In this document: piece after piece, positions 6,926 through 13,329 of the stretch | Position numbering within the stretch: the stretch's first letter is position 1 | How the letters are laid out: every line of letters begins with the position of its first letter | From: a bacterium | GTDB lineage: Bacteria; Armatimonadota; Zipacnadia; Zipacnadales; Zipacnadaceae | DNA: 15,178 nt | Direction: 5' to 3' | NCBI GenBank assembly: GCA_030607655.1 | Contig: JAUWJN010000019.1 | Coordinates: 1 to 15,178, forward strand | Notes under the pieces: model-generated | The model's database searches: none | Seen by the model: only the letters and a program-made list of their open reading frames with translations | What the model was told of the DNA's origin: nothing | Program-made: the position numbers and the translations under genes

Positions 6926-8551
6926 ATGACTGACAAAACTGTGCAGAGAAGCGCCGTCCGGCCAGATTCAGAGGGGAATTTGACCCGCCGGGTGGGCTGG
7001 CTAGTTTTTGGTTTTCTGTGTGTAGTGTACATCATAACTACCAGGGGTGTTAGTGACCTCGGCGATGCGGAGACTTATTTTGTCATCACTCAGAGCATCG
7101 TCGAGCACGGACGGGTGGACTTACCCCCGGAAGCCGGGATTACTGAGCAGGTCTTCAACCCGCGAGGAATCATTGTCAGCCCCGACGGGCGCAAGTACAG
7201 TCAGTACTGGCTAGGCTACCCTATTTTCCAGGTGCCCTGGTATCTGGCCGGCAAGTTAGTCGGCAACGTCGTTGGTAGCTTTGCTCCGCGCCTGGATGCC
7301 TTCTCGCGCTTTTGGCCCCGGCTGGCAGTCAATTTGGCGGGTGGCTTCGTGACTGCCGCCACGGGGGCCGTATTATTTGTGCTGCTGGTCACTTTAGGGA
7401 TTTCCAGGTCTTACAGCGCAGCTACGGCTCTCATTTACGGACTGGCCACCTACGCCTGGCCCTACTCCAAAATCGGCTTTTTCGAGCCTTTTATGGGTCT
7501 GGCCCTGATATTCTGCCTGCTAATGCTAGTCTGGTTTGACCGACGGCAGGCGTCACTGGGGTATGTGTTAGGCTTCGCCTTCGCACTGGGTTGGGGCACG
7601 GCGACTAAGCCTTCTCTCGTCCTGGCCTGGCCGCCACTGTTGATCTATCTGCTGGTAGTTATGCGCCGCGGCACCGGCGGACGATCACCGAGGTGGCAGA
7701 AGCAGTGGCTGACCGCCGGGGCGGTCATTGTGGGGCTAGCGCCGTGGGTTATAGTCTGCCTATGGTACAACTGGGTGCGAACGGGTAGCTATCTGGATCC
7801 GGGTTACCCGGCGGGCAACTTTGCGCCCTGTCTAGCATTGGGTCACTACGTGCCGGGGCTGGTGGCGCACCTGGTGGGACCCGCGCGCGGGTTCTTCATC
7901 TATTCTCCGGCGGTGATACTACTGTTTTGGGGACTGGCGGGGGCTTGGCGGGACTATCGGCCCCTGACCATGGTGGTCGTAGCCATAAGTTTGCTTTTCT
8001 GGGGCGCCTTTGCCGCCCGTCGGCTGTGGGGTTTTTGGTGTTGGGGGCCGCGCTATCTGCTGCCTATCACGCCGCTGGTTATGATTCTTGTGGCCGAGGG
8101 CTTGCGCCGCCTGTGGGCTAGCCGTCGGGGGAAAAAAGCGGTGGTAGCTTTGCTGGCGGTTAGTCTGGCGGTCCAATTGTTGGCTATAATCGTCCCTTAT
8201 GGTACGTGGCTGCGGAAAGTTGAGGCCGCCACCGGCGGCGCCCGAGGAGTTATTCTAAGCCCTCGCTACTGTCCCCTGGGGGGACAAATCGATAGCCTCC
8301 GGAATGTCAGCTTTGACGCTATCAATTTTCAAGCAACAAATCTGCAATCGGGCCGACCTACCGACGAGTTCAAAACAGCCCTGCGCCACAGTCTGGACTT
8401 CTGGTGGGTGTATGCCTATCGGTTGGGGGTGCCGACGGGGCTTATCGCAGTACCGCTGGGCCTGTTGATGGCGGGGGGGATATACTTGGGCCTGAAGCTG
8501 AGGGCAGCCATAAGAAGTGGCGCGGCAACTGACGGCGAAGCTATGGGTTGA
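6926..8551 (+). CDS. Polytopic membrane glycosyltransferase-like protein (GT-C fold, ArnT/PMT-like)
   Basis: This 541-residue protein has a hydrophobic first helix (about 24-38), then an extracytoplasmic loop with DLGDAETYF (44-52) and YSQYWLGYP (91-99), then some ten further hydrophobic segments and a short charged cytoplasmic end. An acidic DxE-type pair just after the first helix is the usual catalytic signature of GT-C enzymes, which transfer sugars from polyprenyl-phosphate donors in the membrane. The YSQYWLGYPI stretch resembles the conserved loop of bacterial GT39-like proteins. Acceptor and donor are unknown. The start is uncertain: ATG at 6926 has no clear ribosome binding site, and TTG at 6980 preceded closely by GAGGGG is an alternative that keeps the first helix. 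It lies 20 nt after the oxidoreductase, so cotranscription is possible. Confidence 0.78.
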   Translation: MTDKTVQRSAVRPDSEGNLTRRVGWLVFGFLCVVYIITTRGVSDLGDAETYFVITQSIVEHGRVDLPPEAGITEQVFNPRGIIVSPDGRKYSQYWLGYPIFQVPWYLAGKLVGNVVGSFAPRLDAFSRFWPRLAVNLAGGFVTAATGAVLFVLLVTLGISRSYSAATALIYGLATYAWPYSKIGFFEPFMGLALIFCLLMLVWFDRRQASLGYVLGFAFALGWGTATKPSLVLAWPPLLIYLLVVMRRGTGGRSPRWQKQWLTAGAVIVGLAPWVIVCLWYNWVRTGSYLDPGYPAGNFAPCLALGHYVPGLVAHLVGPARGFFIYSPAVILLFWGLAGAWRDYRPLTMVVVAISLLFWGAFAARRLWGFWCWGPRYLLPITPLVMILVAEGLRRLWASRRGKKAVVALLAVSLAVQLLAIIVPYGTWLRKVEAATGGARGVILSPRYCPLGGQIDSLRNVSFDAINFQATNLQSGRPTDEFKTALRHSLDFWWVYAYRLGVPTGLIAVPLGLLMAGGIYLGLKLRAAIRSGAATDGEAMG

Positions 8552-8576
8552 CGAGACAGGGTTTTTGTGTTAATCT
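8548..8576 (+). promoter_or_regulatory. Promoter candidate for the rpsB operon
   Basis: TTGACG (8548-8553, five of six -35 bases) overlaps the stop of the glycosyltransferase gene. A 17-bp spacer leads to TAATCT (8571-8576), a weak -10 with an extended TGT just upstream (8568-8570). Transcription near 8583 would give a leader of almost 200 nt before rpsB. Confidence 0.45.
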
Positions 8577-8616
8577 GTGCCCTAAGTGGGCTATATTAAG
8601 GCGGCAATCAGGCACG

Positions 8617-8675
8617 CCATTCCTATCAAGGTGTTGGTTGATGGGAGCCGGGGATAGCAGCGGGAATGGTTTTTT
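8617..8675 (+). terminator. Terminator-like stem with T tract in the rpsB leader (possible attenuator)
   Basis: CCATTCC (8617-8623) pairs perfectly with GGAATGG (8663-8669), and a run of six T (8670-8675) follows at once, as in a Rho-independent terminator. The enclosed segment contains ATCAA/TTGAT (8625-8629 with 8638-8642). That inner stem can extend with 8622-8624 pairing to 8643-8645, which would use the two C bases the terminator stem needs. The two folds are therefore partly exclusive. The stem is only moderately GC-rich and the loop is long, so termination efficiency is uncertain. Confidence 0.4.
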
Positions 8676-8687
8676 CTGCCAGGGCGA

Positions 8688-8725
8688 GCCGTGAGTAAGG
8701 TATTAATGATAGGTGACTCACTGGC
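8688..8725 (+). promoter_or_regulatory. Second hairpin in the rpsB leader
   Basis: GTGAGT (8691-8696) pairs with ACTCAC (8716-8721). With T8722 bulged out, GCC (8688-8690) pairs with GGC (8723-8725), making a 9-bp stem with a 19-nt loop. It sits between the T tract and the ribosome binding sites, where a ribosomal-protein binding site could act. No match to a known S2 leader family can be claimed. Confidence 0.35.
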
Positions 8726-8766
8726 CGGTATGGACTGCTAATTGGCTGTCGGCCGGAGGAGAAAAA

Positions 8767-8784
8767 ATGGAGGTAGAGTTGTGA
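8767..8784 (+). CDS. Possible five-codon minicistron coupled to rpsB
   Basis: ATG at 8767 follows GGAGGAG (8755-8761) by 5 nt and opens a frame encoding MEVEL. Its TGA (8782-8784) overlaps the rpsB GTG start as GTGA. The frame differs from rpsB, and the rpsB ribosome binding site lies inside it. It could work as a translational coupler or leader peptide, or the upstream GGAGGAG could be chance. Nothing but position supports it. Confidence 0.3.
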   Translation: MEVEL

Positions 8785-9620
8785 GTATTTTAACCATGAA
8801 AGAGTTGTTGGAGGCGGGGGTGCATTTCGGCCACCAGACCCGTCGGTGGAATCCGAAAATGGGCTCCTATATCTACCATGCCCGCAATGGTATCTACATC
8901 ATTGACCTGCATCAGACCTTGCGGATGCTGGATGAGGCATACAATTTTGTGCGCCAGACCGCGGCCGCCGGCGGTGCCCTGCTGTTTGTGGGCACTAAGC
9001 GCCAGGCTCAAGACGGCATCCAGGAGCACGCAGAGCGGTGTGGAATGCCCTACGTTAATCAGCGATGGTTGGGAGGTATGCTCACCAACTTTGAGACGAT
9101 CCGCAGTCGCATTGATTACCTGGAGGAACTGGAACGCGCTGAGGAAAGTGGCCAGTGGAGTCGGCTGCCCAAGAAGGAAGTGCTGTCGCTGCGGCGAGAA
9201 AAGGAGAAACTACTCACTAACCTAGACGGCATCCGCCGTAGCACAGCAACGCCGCAGGTGGTCTATGTAGTAGATGCAAAGCGTGAGGAGATTGCCGTGG
9301 CAGAGGCTAACAAACTGCAGATACCGGTAATAGGTATTGTGGATACTAACTGTGACCCCGACCCCATTGACTATGTAATTCCGGGCAATGATGACGCGAT
9401 TCGGGCTATCCGCCTGATTACCAGCAAGATGGCTGATGCCATCATTGAGGGCCGCCACCAGTACGAGGCGGGCGTAGCTGAGGAGGAAGTATTGGCTGCT
9501 GAGGAAGTCGAGGAGCTTGAAGAAGTGGTGCCCTACGAACCCGAGGAGATATTCGTAGATGTAGAAGACCTGTTTAGTGAGGAAGAAATCATCGCCGAGC
9601 CGGATGCGGAAAAAGAATAG
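8781..9620 (+). CDS. rpsB: 30S ribosomal protein S2
   Basis: This 279-residue protein is ribosomal protein S2, a late-assembling protein on the back of the small subunit that is needed for S1 binding in many bacteria. Diagnostic segments are LLEAGVHFGHQTRRWNPKM near the N-terminus, NGIYIIDLHQT, FVGTKRQAQD, NQRWLGGMLTNFETI, PQVVYVVDAKRE and GIVDTNCDPDPIDYVIPGNDDAIRAI. The GTG at 8781 is chosen because GGAGG at 8769-8773 lies 7 nt upstream and the protein then begins close to the family norm; an in-frame TTG at 8742 would add 13 atypical residues. After the conserved core there is an extension of about 50 strongly acidic residues, which several phyla have. It opens the tsf-pyrH-frr-uppS run; autogenous control of rpsB-tsf by S2 binding to the leader is known in Gammaproteobacteria. 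Confidence 0.98.
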   Translation: MSILTMKELLEAGVHFGHQTRRWNPKMGSYIYHARNGIYIIDLHQTLRMLDEAYNFVRQTAAAGGALLFVGTKRQAQDGIQEHAERCGMPYVNQRWLGGMLTNFETIRSRIDYLEELERAEESGQWSRLPKKEVLSLRREKEKLLTNLDGIRRSTATPQVVYVVDAKREEIAVAEANKLQIPVIGIVDTNCDPDPIDYVIPGNDDAIRAIRLITSKMADAIIEGRHQYEAGVAEEEVLAAEEVEELEEVVPYEPEEIFVDVEDLFSEEEIIAEPDAEKE

Positions 9621-9679
9621 AATAGTGGCTATACTTATGGATGAGGAAGTAATCGGCAGATTGGCAGGAGGATAATTTG

Positions 9680-10282
9680 ATGTCAGTTTCACCCGCAGAC
9701 GTAAAGAAACTTCGCGAGCGAACCGGCGCGGGCATTATGGACTGCAAGCGGGCGCTACAGGAGGCAGACGGAAATATGGAGGAGGCGGTGGCTATCCTGC
9801 GCAAGCATGGAATCCAAGTAGCGGCCAAGCGCGAAACTAAAGCCGCCCAGCAGGGCACAGTTGCTGCCTACGTACATGCTGGTGACCAAATTGGCGTGCT
9901 AGTGGAAGTCAACTGCGAGAGCGATTTTGTCGCCCGCACCCCGGAATTCAGAGAGTTCACCAAGAATGTGACTATGCAAGTGGCGGCGCTCCAGCCGCGG
10001 TGGGTGACGGCCGAGGATGTACCCGAAGAGGAGTTGGCCAAAGAACGCGAGATTCTTACCGAGCAAACCCAGGCGGAGGGTAAGCCTGAGCATATTGTAG
10101 AAAAGGTGGTAGAGGGACGCTTGAAGAAGTTTTACTCTCAATACTGTCTGCTCGACCAGCCCTATATCCGTGATGACAGCATCACTATTCAGGATCTGCT
10201 TAACGAGCTTGTTGCCCAATGTGGCGAAAAAATAGTGGTACGGCGCTTTGTAAGGTATCAGGTAGGAGAAAAGGTAAATTGA
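9680..10282 (+). CDS. tsf: Translation elongation factor Ts
   Basis: This 200-residue EF-Ts is the nucleotide exchange factor that releases GDP from EF-Tu. The N-terminal UBA-like domain shows KKLRERTGAGIMDCKRALQEA..N.EEAV..LRK, followed by AAKRETKAAQQG and the core strand GVLVEVNCESDFVAR (the EF-Tu-contacting motif, usually CETDFV). The length fits the short one-core-domain form found in Thermus, cyanobacteria and other lineages, rather than the E. coli form of about 280 residues. ATG at 9680 is preferred over TTG at 9677 because AGGAGG ends 8 nt upstream. It follows rpsB by 59 nt, with no terminator seen, and its stop overlaps the pyrH start by 4 bp. Confidence 0.97.
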   Translation: MSVSPADVKKLRERTGAGIMDCKRALQEADGNMEEAVAILRKHGIQVAAKRETKAAQQGTVAAYVHAGDQIGVLVEVNCESDFVARTPEFREFTKNVTMQVAALQPRWVTAEDVPEEELAKEREILTEQTQAEGKPEHIVEKVVEGRLKKFYSQYCLLDQPYIRDDSITIQDLLNELVAQCGEKIVVRRFVRYQVGEKVN

Positions 10283-11034
10283 ACTCCGCACCCCGTTCCC
10301 ATAAGGCGTACAGTCGCACCTTGCTTAAGCTCAGCGGCGAGTCGTTTCGCGGCCAGCAGGAATACGGTCTGGACTGGGCAGTGGTGCAAACCATCGCCGA
10401 GGAGATTAAGCGGATAACTGAAACCGGTCTGGAACTGGCGATAGTCGTAGGGGGAGGTAACATCTGGCGGGGACAGGAGGCGGCCCAGGAGGGAATGGAC
10501 CGGGCTACTGCCGACTACGCCGGAATGATCGCCACCGTGATTAATGCTCTGGCCCTGCAGGATGCGCTGGAGCGTATGGGGCTGGCGACTCGCGTGCAGA
10601 CCGCTATTGCAATGCACGAGGTCGCTGAACCCCTGATCCCCCGCCGGGCAATTCGTCACCTGGAAAAGGGGCGGGTGGTTATTTTTGCGGCCGGCACAGG
10701 TAATCCCTTCTTCACCACTGATACCGCCGCCGTCCTCCGCGCGGTACAGATCGGGGCCGAGGTCATACTGAAGGCCACCGATGTAGACGGTGTATATGAT
10801 AAGGACCCTCACCAGTACCCCGATGCTCGTCGGTATGAGAAGCTCAGCTACGTGGATGCGCTCAGCCAGGGGCTGCGGGTAATGGATGCCACGGCCATTT
10901 CTCTGAGTATGGACAACAAATTGCCCATCATTGTCTTCAATATTACTGCCCCGGGCAACATTTACCAGGCGTTAAGTGGCGAAGTAGTCGGTACGTTGGT
11001 GGCCGAAGGGGACAGTGTTCTAGTGCCAGATTAG
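10279..11034 (+). CDS. pyrH: UMP kinase
   Basis: This 251-residue amino-acid-kinase-fold enzyme phosphorylates UMP to UDP with ATP, the committed step to UTP and CTP in bacteria. Motifs are RTLLKLSGESF, IVVGGGNIWRG, MDRATADYAGMIATVINALALQDALE, FAAGTGNPFFTTDTAA, LKATDVDGVYDKDP and LPIIVFN, all typical of PyrH. The start is TTG at 10279, overlapping the tsf stop as TTGA. It is preceded by GGAG and AAGG within 5-15 nt and gives about ten residues before RTLLKLSGE as in other PyrH proteins. An upstream in-frame ATG at 10219 would lie wholly inside tsf and add 20 unlike residues. The frr start follows 51 nt later. Confidence 0.97.
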   Translation: MNSAPRSHKAYSRTLLKLSGESFRGQQEYGLDWAVVQTIAEEIKRITETGLELAIVVGGGNIWRGQEAAQEGMDRATADYAGMIATVINALALQDALERMGLATRVQTAIAMHEVAEPLIPRRAIRHLEKGRVVIFAAGTGNPFFTTDTAAVLRAVQIGAEVILKATDVDGVYDKDPHQYPDARRYEKLSYVDALSQGLRVMDATAISLSMDNKLPIIVFNITAPGNIYQALSGEVVGTLVAEGDSVLVPD

Positions 11035-11085
11035 GTGCGGGGCACGAGCGGACAGAAACTATCCAGCAACAGAGGGGGCAAGTCT

Positions 11086-11640
11086 ATGGACCGTCTTATC
11101 GCTCAGTACAAACAGCAGATGCAGGATAGTGTCGCGGTGGTGCAGGCCGAATTTGACACCATCCGCACGGGTCGAGCCTCGCCGGCCATCCTTGACCGCC
11201 TCCGGGTAGATTACTATGGGTCGCAACTGCCCATAAATCAGTTGGCGACGATAGGAGCACCTGAACCCCGGCTGCTCGTTATCACTCCCTGGGACAAATC
11301 AGCAGTTGCGGCGATAGAGAAGGCTATCATGACCTCGGACCTGGGCCTGACGCCGGCCAGCGAGGGAAATGTTATCCGTTTGGCGATACCCTCGCTCACC
11401 GAAGAACGTCGCGAGGAATTAGGCAAGATAGCTAATAAGAAGGCCGAAGAGGGTCGGACCGTCATCCGTAACATCCGGCGCGACGCTAATGCGGGTATTG
11501 ACAAAATGGAGAAAGACGAGGGGCTTTCCGAGGACGAGGTGGAGGTAGGTAAAAGGGAGGTCCAGCAGATGACCGGCGACTTTATTGAGCAGATTGATGA
11601 ATTGGTTGAGAAAAAGATTGCCGAGATAATGGAAATATGA
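11086..11640 (+). CDS. frr: Ribosome recycling factor
   Basis: This 184-residue protein matches the length and sequence of RRF, which with EF-G splits post-termination ribosomes. Recognisable parts are the helical start, the FDTIRTGRASPAILDRLRVDYYGS segment, LNQLATI-type strand (here INQLATIGAPEPRLLVITPWDKS), IPSLTEERREEL, and the C-terminal helix with RNIRRDANAGIDKMEKD. ATG at 11086 follows a GAGGGGG run at about 8 nt and gives the standard N-terminus; an in-frame GTG at 11035 is rejected. The stop overlaps the next small gene as ATGA, implying coupled translation. Confidence 0.98.
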   Translation: MDRLIAQYKQQMQDSVAVVQAEFDTIRTGRASPAILDRLRVDYYGSQLPINQLATIGAPEPRLLVITPWDKSAVAAIEKAIMTSDLGLTPASEGNVIRLAIPSLTEERREELGKIANKKAEEGRTVIRNIRRDANAGIDKMEKDEGLSEDEVEVGKREVQQMTGDFIEQIDELVEKKIAEIMEI

Positions 11641-11876
11641 GCGGGAAGCTGCCCTCGGTCGTGGGCCGGCGATTGGACTGTGCTCGTCAACTGCTGAGAG
11701 AAGTCGGCGGGCAGATAGAGCGAATAGAAATAACCAATTCGCCGGCGGCAGACTACTCGTTACCGGAGAATCTGTGGCGGGTGGTACAGCAACGGTCAAT
11801 AACCGAGAACAAGGTACGCTTGGTGGTAGCCCGGGAGATAAACCTGGCGACTGACAACTTCCCCGCAAGTTCCTGA
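11637..11876 (+). CDS. Small protein with PASTA-like fold pattern between frr and uppS
   Basis: This 79-residue protein starts with ATG overlapping the frr stop by 4 bp and ends 40 nt before uppS, so it is almost certainly translated with its neighbours. The pattern VVGRRLDCARQLLREVGGQIERIEI followed by WRVVQQR and NKVRLVVARE resembles one PASTA repeat (helix after VxG, a strand, a V..Q turn, and a final V.LVVA strand). PASTA domains bind muropeptides or beta-lactams and occur in cell-wall kinases and penicillin-binding proteins. There is no signal peptide or membrane helix, so a role in wall sensing cannot be assumed. No gene name is known to me; its place beside uppS is the main functional hint. 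Confidence 0.72.
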   Translation: MSGKLPSVVGRRLDCARQLLREVGGQIERIEITNSPAADYSLPENLWRVVQQRSITENKVRLVVAREINLATDNFPASS

Positions 11877-11916
11877 AGCGCCAGCATATCAGGTCACTAA
11901 GGAGCACCAGAAAGCA

Positions 11917-12678
11917 GTGGGTGAGTCCAACATCAGTGGCGAGGGGCAGTTAGCTGACCTACAGATTCCTCAGCACATCGCCATCATAATGGATGGCAAT
12001 GGGCGCTGGGCTACCCAGCGCGGGCTACCGCGCATGCAGGGACACCTTGAAGGCCATAAGGCTACCCATCGCGTCGTGGAAGCCTGTGCGGAACTGGGGG
12101 TGGGAGTACTGTCCATCTATGCCTTCAGCGTTGAGAACTGGCAGCGGCCTGCCGCGGAGGTGACGGGGCTGATGGGGCTGATTGAGCAAGCGCTGCGCGA
12201 GGAGCTAGACGACCTGCACCGCAACAACATCCGCTTTATCGCCTCGGGCCGGCTGTCTGAACTGCCGGCCTCGCTGCAGCGCCTGATCGTCGAAGCCCAG
12301 GAGCGTACCGCTGAGAATCCTGGGCTGGTCCTCAATCTGCTGGTCAATTACGGCGGCCGAGCCGAGATTGCCGACGCCGCCCAAGCCCTGGCCCGAAGGG
12401 TCAAAGCTGGTGAGATTGACCCCGATCACATAACGGAGGAGCTTGTGGCCCAGCACCTATATGCGCCCCAGTTACCTGAGCCGGATATGCTGCTGCGGCC
12501 CGGCGGCGAGATGCGGATGAGTAATTTCCTGCTGTGGGAGATTGCTTATTCGGAGATCGTAGTTATGCCGGTGCTGTGGCCGGACTTCACCAAAGAGCAC
12601 CTCATTGAGGCGATACGAGAATACAACCGCCGCCAACGCCGCTTCGGCGGCGTTACTACCGACGATGCCTTGCCGTAG
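11917..12678 (+). CDS. uppS: Undecaprenyl diphosphate synthase (isoprenyl transferase)
   Basis: This 253-residue cis-prenyltransferase condenses isopentenyl diphosphate onto farnesyl diphosphate to make the C55 lipid carrier for peptidoglycan and other wall polymers. Motifs are MDGNGRW (25-31, Mg-binding D26), PRMQGH (38-43, H43), YAFSVENWQRP (68-78), VNYGGRAEI (143-151) and RPGGEMRMSNFLLWEIAYSE (194-213, R194 and R200 in the diphosphate-binding site), ending WPDF and RRFGG. The residue after R194 is Pro where Thr is usual; the GGE that follows is as in E. coli. The start is GTG 12 nt after AAGGAG, a slightly long spacing. Many bacteria have cdsA next; here a REP-like cluster follows instead. 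Confidence 0.96.
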   Translation: MGESNISGEGQLADLQIPQHIAIIMDGNGRWATQRGLPRMQGHLEGHKATHRVVEACAELGVGVLSIYAFSVENWQRPAAEVTGLMGLIEQALREELDDLHRNNIRFIASGRLSELPASLQRLIVEAQERTAENPGLVLNLLVNYGGRAEIADAAQALARRVKAGEIDPDHITEELVAQHLYAPQLPEPDMLLRPGGEMRMSNFLLWEIAYSEIVVMPVLWPDFTKEHLIEAIREYNRRQRRFGGVTTDDALP

Positions 12679-12776
12679 GAGCGGCATCCTTGCCGCGATC
12701 GCCGTTTGGAGGGGCCGCGGCGAGCGTAGCGCTTGCCCGCCGTAGCTGCTTTAGTAGCGAAGGTAGGAGGCCGGCC
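12675..12776. repeat. REP-like palindrome cluster with GTAG heads
   Basis: Three GTAG tetramers (12675, 12742 and 12763) precede small palindromes. The stems are GCGGC/GCCGC (12681-12685 with 12692-12696), GGCGAGC/GCTTGCC (12719-12725 with 12731-12737, one G-T pair), GCTGC/GTAGC (12745-12749 with 12754-12758, one G-T pair) and the palindrome GGCCGGCC (12769-12776). A GTAG or GGAG head before a stem is the hallmark of bacterial REP elements mobilised by RAYT (TnpA_REP) transposases. The first head contains the uppS stop codon. No transposase gene lies in the window, and no T tract follows, so it is not a standard terminator. Confidence 0.6.
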
Positions 12777-12814
12777 CACATGATATTTAACAACTCACAA
12801 GGAGGAATGTGCTT

Positions 12815-13318
12815 ATGCGGAGTCTGATCCTAACAGTCATTAGTATTGGCCTGGTGGTGGGGTGTATGGCTGCGGTGGCGGCCAGCGAGGAGATAGCCAT
12901 ATACGGTACTTACGAAGAGGTGCCGCTTGTGGGCGAATGGCCGGCAGCCGCTAAGGGGCAAGTTGCTGTAGGCAGCGTGCCCTTCTTCGTAATACCGGGC
13001 AATGCTGGCGGTTTGACCCTGGTGCAGCGCGCTACGATAGTGGATGCCCGTATCACTGAGATCCTCTCGCATGGTGTGCTGGGGCCGGTAACCGTCAAGC
13101 CTATCCGCGGCAAGCCGACTGTGTATGTCGGCGCCTACCGGCTCATCACCGTTTATCCCCGCGATGCCCAAAACGCGGGCGTAGAGTGCTCCTGGCAGCT
13201 AGCTAGGCAGTGGGCCAAATCTACGGCCAAGGCCCTCCCCAAGGTGATGCCCCGTGCGTTTATGGGCTCTCTGCCACCACCGTGGGCTGGGTCAACCGAA
13301 ACAGTCCCATTCGACTGA
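12815..13318 (+). CDS. Secreted or periplasmic hypothetical protein
   Basis: This 167-residue protein begins with a signal peptide (MRSLILTVISIGLVVGCMAAVAASEE, cleavage probably near AAVAA-SEE). The mature part contains a segment of about 80 residues: LVQRATIVDARITEIL, a short strand pair, YRLITVYPRDAQNAGV, then LARQWAKSTAKALPK. I associate this pattern (RA..V..R....L ... L.TV...DA...G ... LA..W...) with small extracytoplasmic domains in Armatimonadota and with the region before cyanobacterial mechanosensitive channels. Function is unknown; the C-terminus is Pro-rich. ATG at 12815 is preferred because AAGGAGG (12799-12805) lies 9 nt upstream; an in-frame GTG at 12809 would be only 3 nt away. 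It ends 11 nt before thiL, so they are probably cotranscribed. Confidence 0.78.
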   Translation: MRSLILTVISIGLVVGCMAAVAASEEIAIYGTYEEVPLVGEWPAAAKGQVAVGSVPFFVIPGNAGGLTLVQRATIVDARITEILSHGVLGPVTVKPIRGKPTVYVGAYRLITVYPRDAQNAGVECSWQLARQWAKSTAKALPKVMPRAFMGSLPPPWAGSTETVPFD

Positions 13319-13329
13319 GAGCCGGGGCA

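Noticed and set aside
8742..8780. Upstream TTG extension of rpsB
   Set aside because: It adds 13 basic residues absent from S2 proteins, while GTG at 8781 has a well-spaced GGAGG.
10219..10278. Upstream ATG extension of pyrH inside tsf
   Set aside because: The extra 20 residues are not PyrH-like and overlap tsf fully; TTG at 10279 fits the overlap style of the operon.
11035..11085. Upstream GTG extension of frr
   Set aside because: ATG at 11086 has a strong ribosome binding site and gives the standard RRF length.
13210..13329. Upstream extension of thiL into the secreted protein gene
   Set aside because: No conserved residues, and the family N-terminus begins at the GTG at 13330.
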